Source: Streptomyces lavendofoliae (GTDB lineage: Bacteria; Actinomycetota; Actinomycetes; Streptomycetales; Streptomycetaceae). Taken from it: DNA of 64,000 bases. Made by a program: the position numbers and the translations under genes. The DNA lies in the NCBI RefSeq assembly GCF_014649735.1, contig NZ_BMTP01000011.1, positions 124,001 to 188,000 on the forward strand. The letters run 5' to 3'. The stretch's first letter is position 1. Each line of letters starts with the position of its first letter. The notes under the pieces are model-generated. The model was not told the origin of the DNA. It saw only the letters and a program-made list of their open reading frames with translations, and did not search any database. Shown here in pieces: positions 17,263 to 25,142 of this stretch.

Positions 17263-17521
17263 CACGCCCCCCGCTCTGTGATCGTTTCCGGCATCGCACC
17301 ACATGGACGGCCGCGAGGCGAGGGCACTTGAGCGAATCCAGAGCTTGGCACGGGCGTACGGCACGTGATCCGTGAGGGTTCCGAGGGAGGAGCCGGCGGG
17401 CTGCCGCCGTTCACCATCCCGCTTGCCGTGGCCCTCAACCCCACGTCGTCGACCGCGTGGTTCCGTCCCTGGTCACCGCCACCGGAAGACCCGGGGCCCC
17501 CATCGCCGGAGGCACCGGCGA

Positions 17522-17603
17522 GGGGCTGTCCGACAATTGATCAGCCGGCCGGTTCGCTGAGTCAGGTCGTCAGTGGGAGTGGGAAGAGCTTGGCGCGGTA
17601 GCC
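17522..17603 (-). pseudogene. IS5-like transposase tail remnant with element end (copy 1)
   Basis: Read on the minus strand this segment gives YRAKLFPLPLT...LSEPAG, parallel to the tail YRAGLVPASLVVWLGEPAG of copy 2 at 18064-18284. It ends in GGGGCTGTCCGACAATTGATC, which in part resembles insertion-element terminal sequence (GGGCTGTCC...). Stops interrupt the frame. It is a decayed 3' end in the same orientation as copy 2, with the GNAT gene between them. Confidence 0.5.
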
Positions 17604-17611
17604 TGGCGATC

Positions 17612-18070
17612 ATGGGGGACTGGATGATTCGGCCGGCTTCGATGGCGGACGTCGAGCCGGTGGCCGAGCTGCGGGCCGTGGTGCTGCGGACGGATCTGGA
17701 GCGGCTCGGGCGGTACGACGAGCAGCGAGTGCGGCAGCGGCTGCGGGAGGGGTTCACGCCGGCGCACACGTGGGTGATCGAGGTGGATGGTCTGTTCGCT
17801 GGCTGTGTGTCGCTTCGGCCTGCCGAGGACGCCCACTGGTTGGAGCACTTCTACCTGGCTCCGCACCTGCAGGGCAGTGGCATCGGTACTGCTGTGCTGC
17901 GTGGGTTGCTGGAGCGGTGTGACCGCGATGGCACCCGGGTTCGGCTGAACGTGTTGCAAGGCAGTCCGGCCCAGCGGCTTTACGAGCGGCACGGATTCAC
18001 ACGTGAGACCGAGGAACCGGTGGACGTGTTCATGGTGCGCGAGCCGGCCTTGGCCGTGCGTGACAAATGA
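17612..18070 (+). CDS. GNAT family N-acetyltransferase
   Basis: About 152 residues: MIRPASMADVEPVAELRAVVL at the N-terminus, the acetyl-CoA loop region LAPHLQGSGIGTAVLRGLLERC (Q/RxxGxG/A motif as QGSGIG), and the C-terminal RLYERHGFTRETEEP typical of GNAT proteins. It transfers an acetyl group to an amine; the substrate is unknown. The ATG at 17612 or the one at 17624 could be used. The stop codon lies in the sequence GACAAATGATCGGCC, which is shared with the flanking transposase remnant, so the 3' end of the gene abuts or overlaps the old element end. Confidence 0.8.
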   Translation: MGDWMIRPASMADVEPVAELRAVVLRTDLERLGRYDEQRVRQRLREGFTPAHTWVIEVDGLFAGCVSLRPAEDAHWLEHFYLAPHLQGSGIGTAVLRGLLERCDRDGTRVRLNVLQGSPAQRLYERHGFTRETEEPVDVFMVREPALAVRDK

Positions 18071-18284
18071 TCGGCCAGCCGGTTCGCCGAGCCACACGAC
18101 CAATGAGGCCGGGACGAGTCCGGCGCGGTAGCGGTCGGCGACCTTGTCGAACCTCGTGGTTCAGCGCGGACGCGCGCACCCGAATCACGATCTCACCCGG
18201 GCCCGCCGCCATCCGCGGTGCCGGCGCCCAGACGAGGCCGATCGCACGGAACTGCTTCAGGCGGGCGAAGCGTCGTTCCACCAC
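18064..18284 (-). pseudogene. IS5-family transposase C-terminal remnant (copy 2)
   Basis: On the minus strand MVERRFARLKQFRAIG matches the conserved VERxFxRLKQxR block near the end of IS5-type DDE transposases. After a frameshift the frame continues as RFDKVADRYRAGLVPASLVVWLGEPAG, the typical C-terminus (R(Y/F)DK...Y.AGL). The N-terminal two thirds of the transposase, with the catalytic aspartates, are absent. It is a clear relic. Confidence 0.7.
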
Positions 18285-18343
18285 GTCACGGCTCTCTTCG
18301 CTCCCACGCTGCGTCCGTCAACTCACCTCGGCCTGCCACAAGA

Positions 18344-19369
18344 TCAATTATCGGGCAAGCCCTGGATCGTACGAGGGGACTCGCGGCCCAGACGGCTGAG
18401 CACCTGCATGGCCTCGTGCTCCACGCGGGAGAGATCTGCGAGGAGCGAGCCGGCCTGGACGAGGTGCTGCGCATCACCCGATTCACCAGCCGTCCCGATC
18501 AGTCGCGCTACTTCAGTCCACAGGGTGGCGGCCTCGGCGTACAGCGTGTGGCCGGTGCGCAGGTGGCTGCTGTCGAGCACATCGGTGCATTCGGCGAGGA
18601 AGTCGCGGTAGAGGTTGCGGAACAGGGCGCCACCGGTACCGCCCTTCTCCATCAGGAGGGCGGCCTGCGGCAGGTCTCGCTGGGGGTTGTCGGTGCGCTG
18701 AAGCCAGGTGCGTACCAGCTTGCCGGCCTTCTCGATGCCGCGATGGCCGAGGTTGGCGATGGGCGGGTCGAGGAAGGCGTCCGCACAGGCGGTGATGGCC
18801 GGGATGATCCGTTCTCGCGGGGAGGGAAGTCCTCCCGGAACGGTGAGGGCGAAGGACCGGTGCTTGGCGGTCATCGGGCCGCGCGCGGCCCTGGCCCGGG
18901 CGAGGCTGTCCAGGCTGGTGGAGACCGCTCCGCCTTGCTGGTCGGTGTCCACCAGGTAGGCGTTGTGGTCGTCGTAGCCGTACATGGCGACGATGTGGCC
19001 GCCGAAATGGACCTTGGAGCCGAAATAGTCCAGGTGGTAGCTGTCGAGCTGAAGTCCGACGGGGCGGCCGGTGTCGATGAGGGCCGTTGCATGGGCCCAG
19101 GCTCTACGCGGGGAGCCGGTCTCCTGGACCAGCAGCTCCAGCCCGAGGCGGGTGGCCAGATTCCTGGTGAGGTCGAAGGGTTTGACCCGTCCCCCCAGGA
19201 AGGGGAAGCCCATGTTCTTGCCGTCCCAGTAGACGAAGGACAGACCGGCGCCGAGGCCGAACAGCATGGGCTCGGTCAGGTCGAGTCCCTGGTGCCGCAG
19301 CAGCACCCCCAGTGCTGTCGTTTCGCAGTGCTGCGCGCCGCGGGTGTCGATGTCGATCACGGTGGACAT
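18344..19369 (-). CDS. BtrH N-terminal domain / DUF4872 protein
   Basis: The 341-residue protein resembles the butirosin acyltransferase BtrH family. The N-terminal cysteine-peptidase-like domain has GAQHCETTALGVLLRHQGL (putative catalytic Cys) and FGGHIVAMYGYDDHNAYLVDTDQQG (His and Asp), followed by an alpha-helical DUF4872-type C-terminal half. BtrH transfers an acyl group from a carrier protein to an aminoglycoside; many relatives have no known substrate. The ATG at 19367-19369 has CAGGAG seven bases upstream. No carrier protein or antibiotic cluster is adjacent, so the function is open. Confidence 0.75.
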   Translation of the reverse strand: MSTVIDIDTRGAQHCETTALGVLLRHQGLDLTEPMLFGLGAGLSFVYWDGKNMGFPFLGGRVKPFDLTRNLATRLGLELLVQETGSPRRAWAHATALIDTGRPVGLQLDSYHLDYFGSKVHFGGHIVAMYGYDDHNAYLVDTDQQGGAVSTSLDSLARARAARGPMTAKHRSFALTVPGGLPSPRERIIPAITACADAFLDPPIANLGHRGIEKAGKLVRTWLQRTDNPQRDLPQAALLMEKGGTGGALFRNLYRDFLAECTDVLDSSHLRTGHTLYAEAATLWTEVARLIGTAGESGDAQHLVQAGSLLADLSRVEHEAMQVLSRLGRESPRTIQGLPDN

Positions 19370-19599
19370 ATCGAGACTCCTGGATGAAGGCGATCGTTCG
19401 GGTCGTCGATGCTTCCTGCGGCTCCTGCCGGTCCGGGGAGACCTGCCGCGCACTACGGATCCTTACAGGCGCGGCACCGCTCGCGGATGGGCGGCGGCGG
19501 GCGAGTGGTGGGCCCACGGCGGGTATGGGCACGGCCGGGTGCGTATCGTCCCGCCGGCGAGCCCAGCGGACAGCACCCCGGAATCCCGGGCCCGCGGCA

Positions 19600-19716
19600 C
19601 CTCGTAGCCGCACGGACCGTGCCGTGATCGCCCAGGTGGCTCAGCCGCTTCACGCCGAGGCGGCCCAGGCGGCCCGGCCGCCGGCGGAAGCGCCCGATGG
19701 TCGGTTCGTCTCGCAC
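19600..19716 (-). pseudogene. decayed MerR-family regulator start
   Basis: From the GTG at 19714-19716 the minus strand reads DEPTIGRFRRRPGRLGRLGVKRLSHLGDHGTV in shorter recognisable blocks: TIGRF, LGVKRLSHLGD. These resemble the MerR helix-turn-helix (TIGEFA...SVKxLRxYDxxGLL), but conserved residues are lost and the rest of the protein is missing. A MerR-like operator lies immediately upstream. It is most simply a truncated regulator. Confidence 0.4.
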
Positions 19717-19727
19717 GCCGTCATGGT

Positions 19728-19752
19728 GGACCCTCCCACGGTGGGAGAGTCC
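19728..19752 (-). promoter_or_regulatory. MerR-type inverted-repeat operator
   Basis: The plus-strand arms GGACCCTCCCAC and GTGGGAGAGTCC form a 25-base imperfect palindrome around one central base. This is the design of MerR-family operators, which sit in stretched -35/-10 spacers. It precedes the MerR-like remnant. Confidence 0.45.
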
Positions 19753-19837
19753 AGCCATGGAGTCACCGGGCTCAGGGAGCCCCACTCGCCGCCATCCCCA
19801 TTCCGGGCAGGTGGACGTCCCACCCCGACCGCACCGC

Positions 19838-20959
19838 CTAGGAGCGGGCGGCGGTCGCGCAGCCGTCGTCCGTGGCCGCCGTGCCGTCGCCCGTGTCGAT
19901 CGGCTTGCTGCGGTCGTACGGATCGACCTGGCGGGTTCCGTCGGCGGGCTGCTCGTCAGCCGTGCCGAAGGGCGGCACGAAGTAGCCGGCGGGCGCGGAG
20001 CAGCCGCCGTTGGTCATGTCGAGCGCGTACGAGACGAGGGACATCGTGCCCGGCTCGGTGATCACCTTGGCCGGGTCGTCCCAGCTCATCACCACCTCAC
20101 GCCGCACGATCGTGCGGACCACCTCGGCGTCGCGCCCACCATCGCCCGCCGGAGCGACCGGGTACACGAAGGTGACGTCCGCCGTCACCTCGACCGCCCC
20201 CCGCTTCCCCTCCCGATACGTGAGCCGGCCGCGCGTCTTGACCACGTCACCGACGAGCCGTGCCTGCTCCGGCCGGAAGCGGCTGAACAGAAGCAGCGGG
20301 TCGCGTTCGGGAGTGCCCGCCGTCGACAGGGCGGCACGCAGGTACTCCTGGACGTCCGTCTGGTGCGGGTTCAGCAGCGCGATCGCCGTCGCGGGCCGCT
20401 CGCCGCGCAGCACGCGGCGGTCGAGCCCCGCCGCCACCAGGAAGTCCCGGCTCTGCCGCAGTGCCCGCTCCACCTGGGCGGCGTCCATCCAGCCCGTCGC
20501 CCTGGCCGGCGGCACCGTGATCCCCGCCGCCCCGTCGGCCCAGCGGGCGGCGGGCGAACCCCGGAAGGGCTCGGCGAGGGTGGGGCGTAGACCGGGCTCG
20601 GCCCCGGGCGCCTCTCGCGGGGCTTCCGACTCGGCGGCCAACGGCGCGTCCTGCCCGCCGTCGTCGCCGCCCCCGAACCAGCCGACGACCTGCTGCGGAA
20701 AGAGCGCCACCACCAGGAGGGCCAAGGCCGCCACCAGCCCGGTCACGTACCAGCCCGTCCTGCGCCGGGGCCGGGCCGGAGAGTACGTACGCGGGCTCTC
20801 CGGCTGTCCGGTGTGCTCCCGCAGCCTCCGCTCCACCTCACGGGCGCGCGCCGACGGCTCCACGGGGGCTCCGGCCGCACCCGTCACCGATTCTCGGAGG
20901 AACCGCTCCCACTCCTCGTCGGGCACGGACGACCCGTCCCGCCCCCCAGCCCCGCTCAC
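19838..20959 (-). CDS. single-pass membrane protein of unknown function
   Basis: 373 residues: a cytoplasmic N-terminal part with PDEEWERFLRES and charged helices (~1-60), a membrane helix WYVTGLVAALALLVVALFPQQVV (~69-91), a low-complexity Gly/Asp/Glu/Pro linker and an extracytoplasmic domain of about 250 residues with no recognised fold. The topology resembles Streptomyces membrane proteins that follow sigma or anti-sigma genes, but no motif supports that role. The GTG at 20957-20959 follows GGGAG. Confidence 0.65.
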   Translation of the reverse strand: MSGAGGRDGSSVPDEEWERFLRESVTGAAGAPVEPSARAREVERRLREHTGQPESPRTYSPARPRRRTGWYVTGLVAALALLVVALFPQQVVGWFGGGDDGGQDAPLAAESEAPREAPGAEPGLRPTLAEPFRGSPAARWADGAAGITVPPARATGWMDAAQVERALRQSRDFLVAAGLDRRVLRGERPATAIALLNPHQTDVQEYLRAALSTAGTPERDPLLLFSRFRPEQARLVGDVVKTRGRLTYREGKRGAVEVTADVTFVYPVAPAGDGGRDAEVVRTIVRREVVMSWDDPAKVITEPGTMSLVSYALDMTNGGCSAPAGYFVPPFGTADEQPADGTRQVDPYDRSKPIDTGDGTAATDDGCATAARS

Positions 20960-21190
20960 ACGCACTCCCGTCCTCACCCGACTGCCCGGCACCCGGTGCT
21001 CGATACGCTCGGCCGTCGATCAGCCGACGGTGCGCCAGGTGATCAAGAGCCGCTCGCATGATCGCATGCGTGGGCCGGCGGCACATGGGCCGGGAGGTGA
21101 GGCAGGTCACCGTGCCGTCCACCGGCGCGAGCACGGGCGCGGGCGCGACACCGGGCGCCGGAACCTGGTCCCGGGGGTCCGGCTACCGCC

Positions 21191-21241
21191 GTACGCCGGG
21201 ACGCGGGCGGGATCCCGAGCCGGCCCCGCGTCCCGGCGTAC
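21191..21241. repeat. long 17-base inverted repeat
   Basis: GTACGCCGGGACGCGGG at 21191-21207 is repeated as its exact reverse complement at 21225-21241, with a 17-base loop. It lies directly beside the terminator palindrome, downstream of the PRC-barrel gene. No gene is seen in 20960-21304. Confidence 0.85.
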
Positions 21242-21245
21242 ACCG

Positions 21246-21273
21246 AAAGCCGGAGCCCATGGGCTCCGGCTTT
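21246..21273. terminator. bidirectional intrinsic terminator
   Basis: A perfect 28-base palindrome with arms AAAGCCGGAGCCCA and its complement, flanked by A and T runs of three. It is suited to end transcription of the PRC-barrel gene arriving from the right on the minus strand. It could work in both directions. Confidence 0.75.
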
Positions 21274-21304
21274 CCGTGGAGTCGGCTACGGCCGGCCGGC
21301 GGCG

Positions 21305-21757
21305 TCAGGCGTTGTCGTCCTGAAGGAGACGCAGCCGGGTCCGGGCCTCTTCCTGCCCCTGGGCGCCCGCCCGGACGCCGTCGGCCCGGTCCATTCGCGA
21401 CCATCCGGAGCCCTGCTCCGCGTTGACCTGTTCGCGAATGTCCCTCAGACCGAAGCACGCGAACAGCCTCGCCTCATCGGCCACGGACGGAATCCGGCGC
21501 CCTTGGACGTCCACCTTCGCCGCCGCCTCGATGGTGGCCCGGTCGAACGGGACCCGTACGTGGTCGCCGACGTGAACGGCTTCCCGCAAGGGCACGAAGA
21601 CGTCACCCGGCCCCGACGAGTCGCTGCGCACCCGCGCCCACTCCGCCCTGCCGGTGGCGTCGTCCAGCAGGATGTCGACCACGTCCCCGACCTTCACCCC
21701 GTCCGCCGTGTGGACGGGCTGCCGGGCCAGACCTGTGAGCTGCTCCTGGGAAATCAC
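21305..21757 (-). CDS. PRC-barrel domain protein
   Basis: The 150-residue protein begins SQEQLTGLARQPVHTADGVKVGDVVDILLDDATGRAEWARV, a PRC-barrel fold (~1-75) with the GxxVGxVxDxxxD pattern. It continues with a helical C-terminal part (~90-150). Such proteins are stable cytoplasmic stress-associated proteins or RNA/protein-binding domains; no enzymatic role is known. The GTG at 21755-21757 has GAGGAG seven bases upstream. The gene is monocistronic and ends in the hairpins at 21191-21273. Confidence 0.8.
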   Translation of the reverse strand: MISQEQLTGLARQPVHTADGVKVGDVVDILLDDATGRAEWARVRSDSSGPGDVFVPLREAVHVGDHVRVPFDRATIEAAAKVDVQGRRIPSVADEARLFACFGLRDIREQVNAEQGSGWSRMDRADGVRAGAQGQEEARTRLRLLQDDNA

Positions 21758-22268
21758 CCGATGCTCCTCAACTGCCCTGCCGCGACCTGTCCCGGCCCTC
21801 CTTGCCCGCACACACGCCTGCAAACCCGCCGGGGGAGGCCTACCCGATGGCCGTGTCGTCTCGCCGCCGCTACGCCCTGAATCGGGGGGCGTGCGAGTAC
21901 TGGGGGAAGGTGAGCAGCGGACCGGCCGGACAGAACGTCCGCGCGCCGCCGCCGAACGTCCGCGAAAGAGGGGCCCCGCCACGGGGGGACGGTGGCGGGG
22001 CCCTCGTGCTCGGAGGGGGAGCCGAGCTGTCAAGAGTCCTGTTGCCCGGGGTGCGCGGTTGTATGCCTGGACGAGGCGCGGGTTCGCCGCCGGCCGTCCC
22101 GAGGCCGTGCCGCTCGCCGTCCTCCCGGCCATGCCGCCGCCCCCTCGCCGCGGCCGGGGAGCGCCGAACTGCTGCCGGACCCGGGCGCGACCCCACTAAT
22201 CAAGTTTGACTACTCGCCCGGCCGGGGATATGGTCCACGAGAATCAGCGATCTTTACGAGGGGGACCC
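21758..22268. other. divergent intergenic region with an orphan hairpin
   Basis: About 510 bases separate the PRC-barrel gene (minus) from the SnoaL-like gene (plus). Short open frames have no domain or ribosome-binding signal. A strong terminator-like hairpin at 21971-22003 suggests a short transcript or a lost gene. Confidence 0.5.
21971..22003. terminator. orphan terminator-like hairpin
   Basis: GGGCCCCGCCAC at 21971-21982 pairs perfectly with GTGGCGGGGCCC at 21992-22003 (12-base stem, 9-base loop). It does not follow any recognised gene: both flanking genes point away from it. Confidence 0.6.
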
Positions 22269-22703
22269 ATGACCGTACTGCCCGACACCGGCTTCGTTCC
22301 GTCCGCCGAGGACCGCGCGAGCCTGGATGCCTGGTTCGCCGCGTACGACTCGGCCGGCGCCGGACGCGACATCGGCCGCATGGCCGACATGGCGGTCTTC
22401 CCGCTCAACCTGGTCAGTGACGACTCCAACGGGGACGGTCGCACCGCCCAGTGGACCCGCGAACAGTTCATCGACACCATGAGCCAGGTCATGGGCGAAG
22501 GTGGCGACGAGACGATCTCCTTCGACTCCACCCGCACCCCGGTCTTCCTGAGCCCGTCGATGGCCGTGGTGTTCACCGACTCGACCATGACCATGGGTGA
22601 GGAGAAGCGGCAACTGCGGTACGCCGACATCCTGGTACGGCGAGGGGGAACCTGGGCCTTCCAGACGATGATCCAGAGCGGCTGGGGCGACGCCCTGAAC
22701 TGA
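22269..22703 (+). CDS. SnoaL/NTF2-like small protein
   Basis: 144 residues with the NTF2-like cone-fold pattern: an N-terminal helix (SAEDRASLDAWFAAYDSAGA), MADMAVFPLNLVSDD, then alternating strands ending GGTWAFQTMIQSGW. Members are polyketide cyclases, ketosteroid-isomerase-like enzymes or non-enzymatic binding proteins, and no catalytic pair is evident here. The ATG has GAGGGGGACCC upstream, a strong site. Confidence 0.7.
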   Translation: MTVLPDTGFVPSAEDRASLDAWFAAYDSAGAGRDIGRMADMAVFPLNLVSDDSNGDGRTAQWTREQFIDTMSQVMGEGGDETISFDSTRTPVFLSPSMAVVFTDSTMTMGEEKRQLRYADILVRRGGTWAFQTMIQSGWGDALN

Positions 22704-22916
22704 CGTCCCCAACGGGGCCGAGTGGCGCCGTCCGGTCGAGCACGGCCGTCCCCGGTCGCGGGGCAGCGCATCGGCGGCGATGGCGCGGGCGCGCGCCTCG
22801 CGCCCTCGCACCGGTGACCTGCGCGAGACCGTGTCGGCGCGGGCACCGTCGCCACGCCCGCGCCGACTCCGCCGACGCTCCATCCACCGGCGGCGTCCCC
22901 TCCATGGACGACGTGG

Positions 22917-24179
22917 TCACGGTGTGGTCGTCCCCGTACGGGACGCCTGGCGCGGCGCGCCGGTGACGATGAGTGAGACGTTCTGCCCACCGAAGCCGAA
23001 GGAGTTGCTGAGCACGGCTTCCTGGGGGACGTCTCGTCGCTCTGTGACGACATCGAGGTCGATGTCCGGACCGACACCGGCCGCGGTGAGGTTACGGGTC
23101 GGCGGGATCGTGCCGTGCTTCACGCTGAGGACGGCGAGGAGCGCCTCGATCGCGCCGGCGGCGCCGAAGAGATGGCCGAGCGCCGCCTTGGGGGCTGTCA
23201 CGGTGGCGCGGCCGAAGACCTCCCTGATCGCGCGTGCCTCGGCCACGTCGCCGACCGGGGTTCCGGTGGCGTGGGCGTTGATGTGGCTGATCCGCCCGGG
23301 TGCCAAGCCGGCTTGCGCCAGAGCCTTCCGCATGGCCGAGATCTGGCCGGAGCCGTCGGGAGCGGGCGCCGTGATGTGGTGGGCGTCGGCGGCGATGCCG
23401 GCGCCCGCGAGTACCGCGTGGACGCGCGCGCCCCGGGCTTCGGCGTGTTCGGCGCTCTCCAGCACGACGACAGCCGCGCCTTCACTGAGGACGAAGCCAC
23501 TGCGGTCCGCGGCGAACGGCCGGGAGGCCGAGGCGGGTTCGGCGGTCCAGCGCGACAGCGCCTGCGCCTGGACGAAGCCGGCGACGGTGATCGGGGTGAT
23601 CGCGGCCTCGGTTCCCCCGGCGATGACCACGTCCGCCTCGCCGGCGCGGATGAGCCTGGCACCCAGGGCGATCGCCTCGGCACCGGAAGAGCACGCGGAG
23701 ACGGGCGTGTAGACCCCCGCCCGTGCGCCGTATTCGATACTGATCAGCGCTGCCGCCGCATTGGGCATGAGCATCGGGACCGTGCGTGGCGAGACCCGCC
23801 GTGTTCCGGCCGCCTCCAGTGCGTCGTCCTCCTTCAGCAGCGTCCGTACGCCCCCGATACCCGTGCCGATAGCCGACGCGAGCCGGTCCGGGTCCACCCG
23901 TGGGGCACCGGCGTCGGCCCACGCTTCGGCCGCCGCGGCGAGGGCTGCCTGCTGGGAGCGGTCGAGCCGCCTGGCCCGCACTGGCGGCAGCGACTCGGCG
24001 GGATCGACCGCCATCGTCCCCGCGACGGTGTCGGGAAGGCCGGCGGCCTCGTGGCCGGGGAGGGCGCCACCGCGGATGCCGGACTCGCCGGCGAGCAGGG
24101 CGTCCCAGGTCGACTTCACGTCTCCACCGAGTGGCGTGATGGCGCCGAGTCCCGTCACGACGACTTCGGTCCGGTGCAT
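22917..24179 (-). CDS. stand-alone beta-ketoacyl-ACP synthase (FabF-type)
   Basis: 420 residues, normal for KAS II. The Cys-His-His triad is intact: C163 in SACSSGAEA, H303 in NAHATGTPVGD and H336 in LGHLFGAAG; the C-terminal loop SFGFGGQN is also present. It elongates acyl-ACP by decarboxylative Claisen condensation. It is not next to other fatty acid or polyketide genes but is divergent from a TetR regulator and lies downstream of two operator copies, so it is probably induced on demand. ATG 24177-24179; the longer upstream frame runs antisense through the regulator. Confidence 0.9.
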   Translation of the reverse strand: MHRTEVVVTGLGAITPLGGDVKSTWDALLAGESGIRGGALPGHEAAGLPDTVAGTMAVDPAESLPPVRARRLDRSQQAALAAAAEAWADAGAPRVDPDRLASAIGTGIGGVRTLLKEDDALEAAGTRRVSPRTVPMLMPNAAAALISIEYGARAGVYTPVSACSSGAEAIALGARLIRAGEADVVIAGGTEAAITPITVAGFVQAQALSRWTAEPASASRPFAADRSGFVLSEGAAVVVLESAEHAEARGARVHAVLAGAGIAADAHHITAPAPDGSGQISAMRKALAQAGLAPGRISHINAHATGTPVGDVAEARAIREVFGRATVTAPKAALGHLFGAAGAIEALLAVLSVKHGTIPPTRNLTAAGVGPDIDLDVVTERRDVPQEAVLSNSFGFGGQNVSLIVTGAPRQASRTGTTTP

Positions 24180-24195
24180 GTCCTCAAGCCCTTTC

Positions 24196-24210
24196 TTGTA
24201 TGCGATACAA
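24196..24210. promoter_or_regulatory. TetR operator copy 1
   Basis: TTGTATGCGATACAA: perfect 6-base arms TTGTAT and ATACAA around 3 bases. It lies 17 bases upstream of the ketosynthase start codon. Confidence 0.75.
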
Positions 24211-24223
24211 GCTAACGGCCTTG

Positions 24224-24238
24224 TTGTATCACATACAA
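24224..24238. promoter_or_regulatory. TetR operator copy 2
   Basis: TTGTATCACATACAA: the same arms as copy 1, 28 bases further on, 7 bases before the regulator's GTG start. Both genes can thus be controlled by one regulator, with autorepression. Confidence 0.75.
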
Positions 24239-24245
24239 TCCGGCT

Positions 24246-24941
24246 GTGGAAAAGAAGCGAACCGAAGCGCGATCGACGCCGTCCCGGTCGCGTGACCGCG
24301 GCCGCGCGACGAGGCGTCGACTGATCGAGGCCACCGCACGGCTCTGCGCGGAGCGGCCCGGTGCCGAGGTGAGCGTCGCGGAGATCGCGAACGCGGCAGG
24401 TGTCTTCCCCAATCAGGTCACCTACCACTTCGGCTCCAAGGACTCGCTGCTCGTGCACGCCGCCTTTCTCGGCCTGCTGCACGACGCCCGACGGATCGAG
24501 CGCATCGGCCGCCAAGCCCCCGATGCGGCGGCGTTCCGGCGCAACGTCGCCCGCGCCGTACTGGCCATGCCCTCGCTCCCATCGGTCGCCCGAGCGCTCG
24601 CCGCCGGCATCTCCAGGCCCGAACTCGCCCCTGTGGTCGACCAGCACCTCCAGTTGCTGTTCCGGCAGTCCGAGCGCTTCGTGAGCCGGCTCATCGACAG
24701 CCGCGGCTGGGGAACGCGTCGACCGCTCGGCGTGGAGGCGCGGACGTTCTGGAGCACCGCCCTCGGCGCGGTGCTGCTCGTCCGCGCCGGGGCACACGGC
24801 ACCGCCGCCGACCTCGACCTCGCCGGATCACTGACCATCCATGACGAACCCGAGCGCGGCCAGGCCCCGCCGGTCCGCCGCGACGACGGTGAGCGAGCCG
24901 ATCGTCGACCTGCGCGGTCGTCTGATGGGCACACTCAATGA
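24246..24941 (+). CDS. TetR family transcriptional regulator
   Basis: 231 residues. The N-terminal DNA-binding region TRRRLIEATARLCAERPGAEVSVAEIANAAGVFPNQVTYHFGSKDSLLVHAAF (~22-75) shows the TetR helix-turn-helix with YHFGSKDSLL. The C-terminal helical domain binds an unknown ligand; the tail after ~205 is Arg/Asp-rich and likely disordered. It is transcribed divergently from the ketosynthase and probably represses both through two TTGTATnnnATACAA sites. The GTG start lies just after operator 2, so the mRNA leader must be very short or absent. Confidence 0.88.
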   Translation: MEKKRTEARSTPSRSRDRGRATRRRLIEATARLCAERPGAEVSVAEIANAAGVFPNQVTYHFGSKDSLLVHAAFLGLLHDARRIERIGRQAPDAAAFRRNVARAVLAMPSLPSVARALAAGISRPELAPVVDQHLQLLFRQSERFVSRLIDSRGWGTRRPLGVEARTFWSTALGAVLLVRAGAHGTAADLDLAGSLTIHDEPERGQAPPVRRDDGERADRRPARSSDGHTQ

Positions 24942-25142
24942 CTTCTGGGACGCGGTGAGCGAGCCGCTTACGGTCGACGGCGCGCCGCGCCCCAGGGGTG
25001 AGTGGCCGAAAACGCCTCCGACAACCCGGACGCCCCCGAAAAAGGTGCGAGGGCGGGGGCAACCCCGCGTCCGCCTCACGAGTCACACAGACGTCCGATG
25101 TTTCACGCGATCCGCCTTGGTCCGGAAGGGGCCCCTTTCTCC

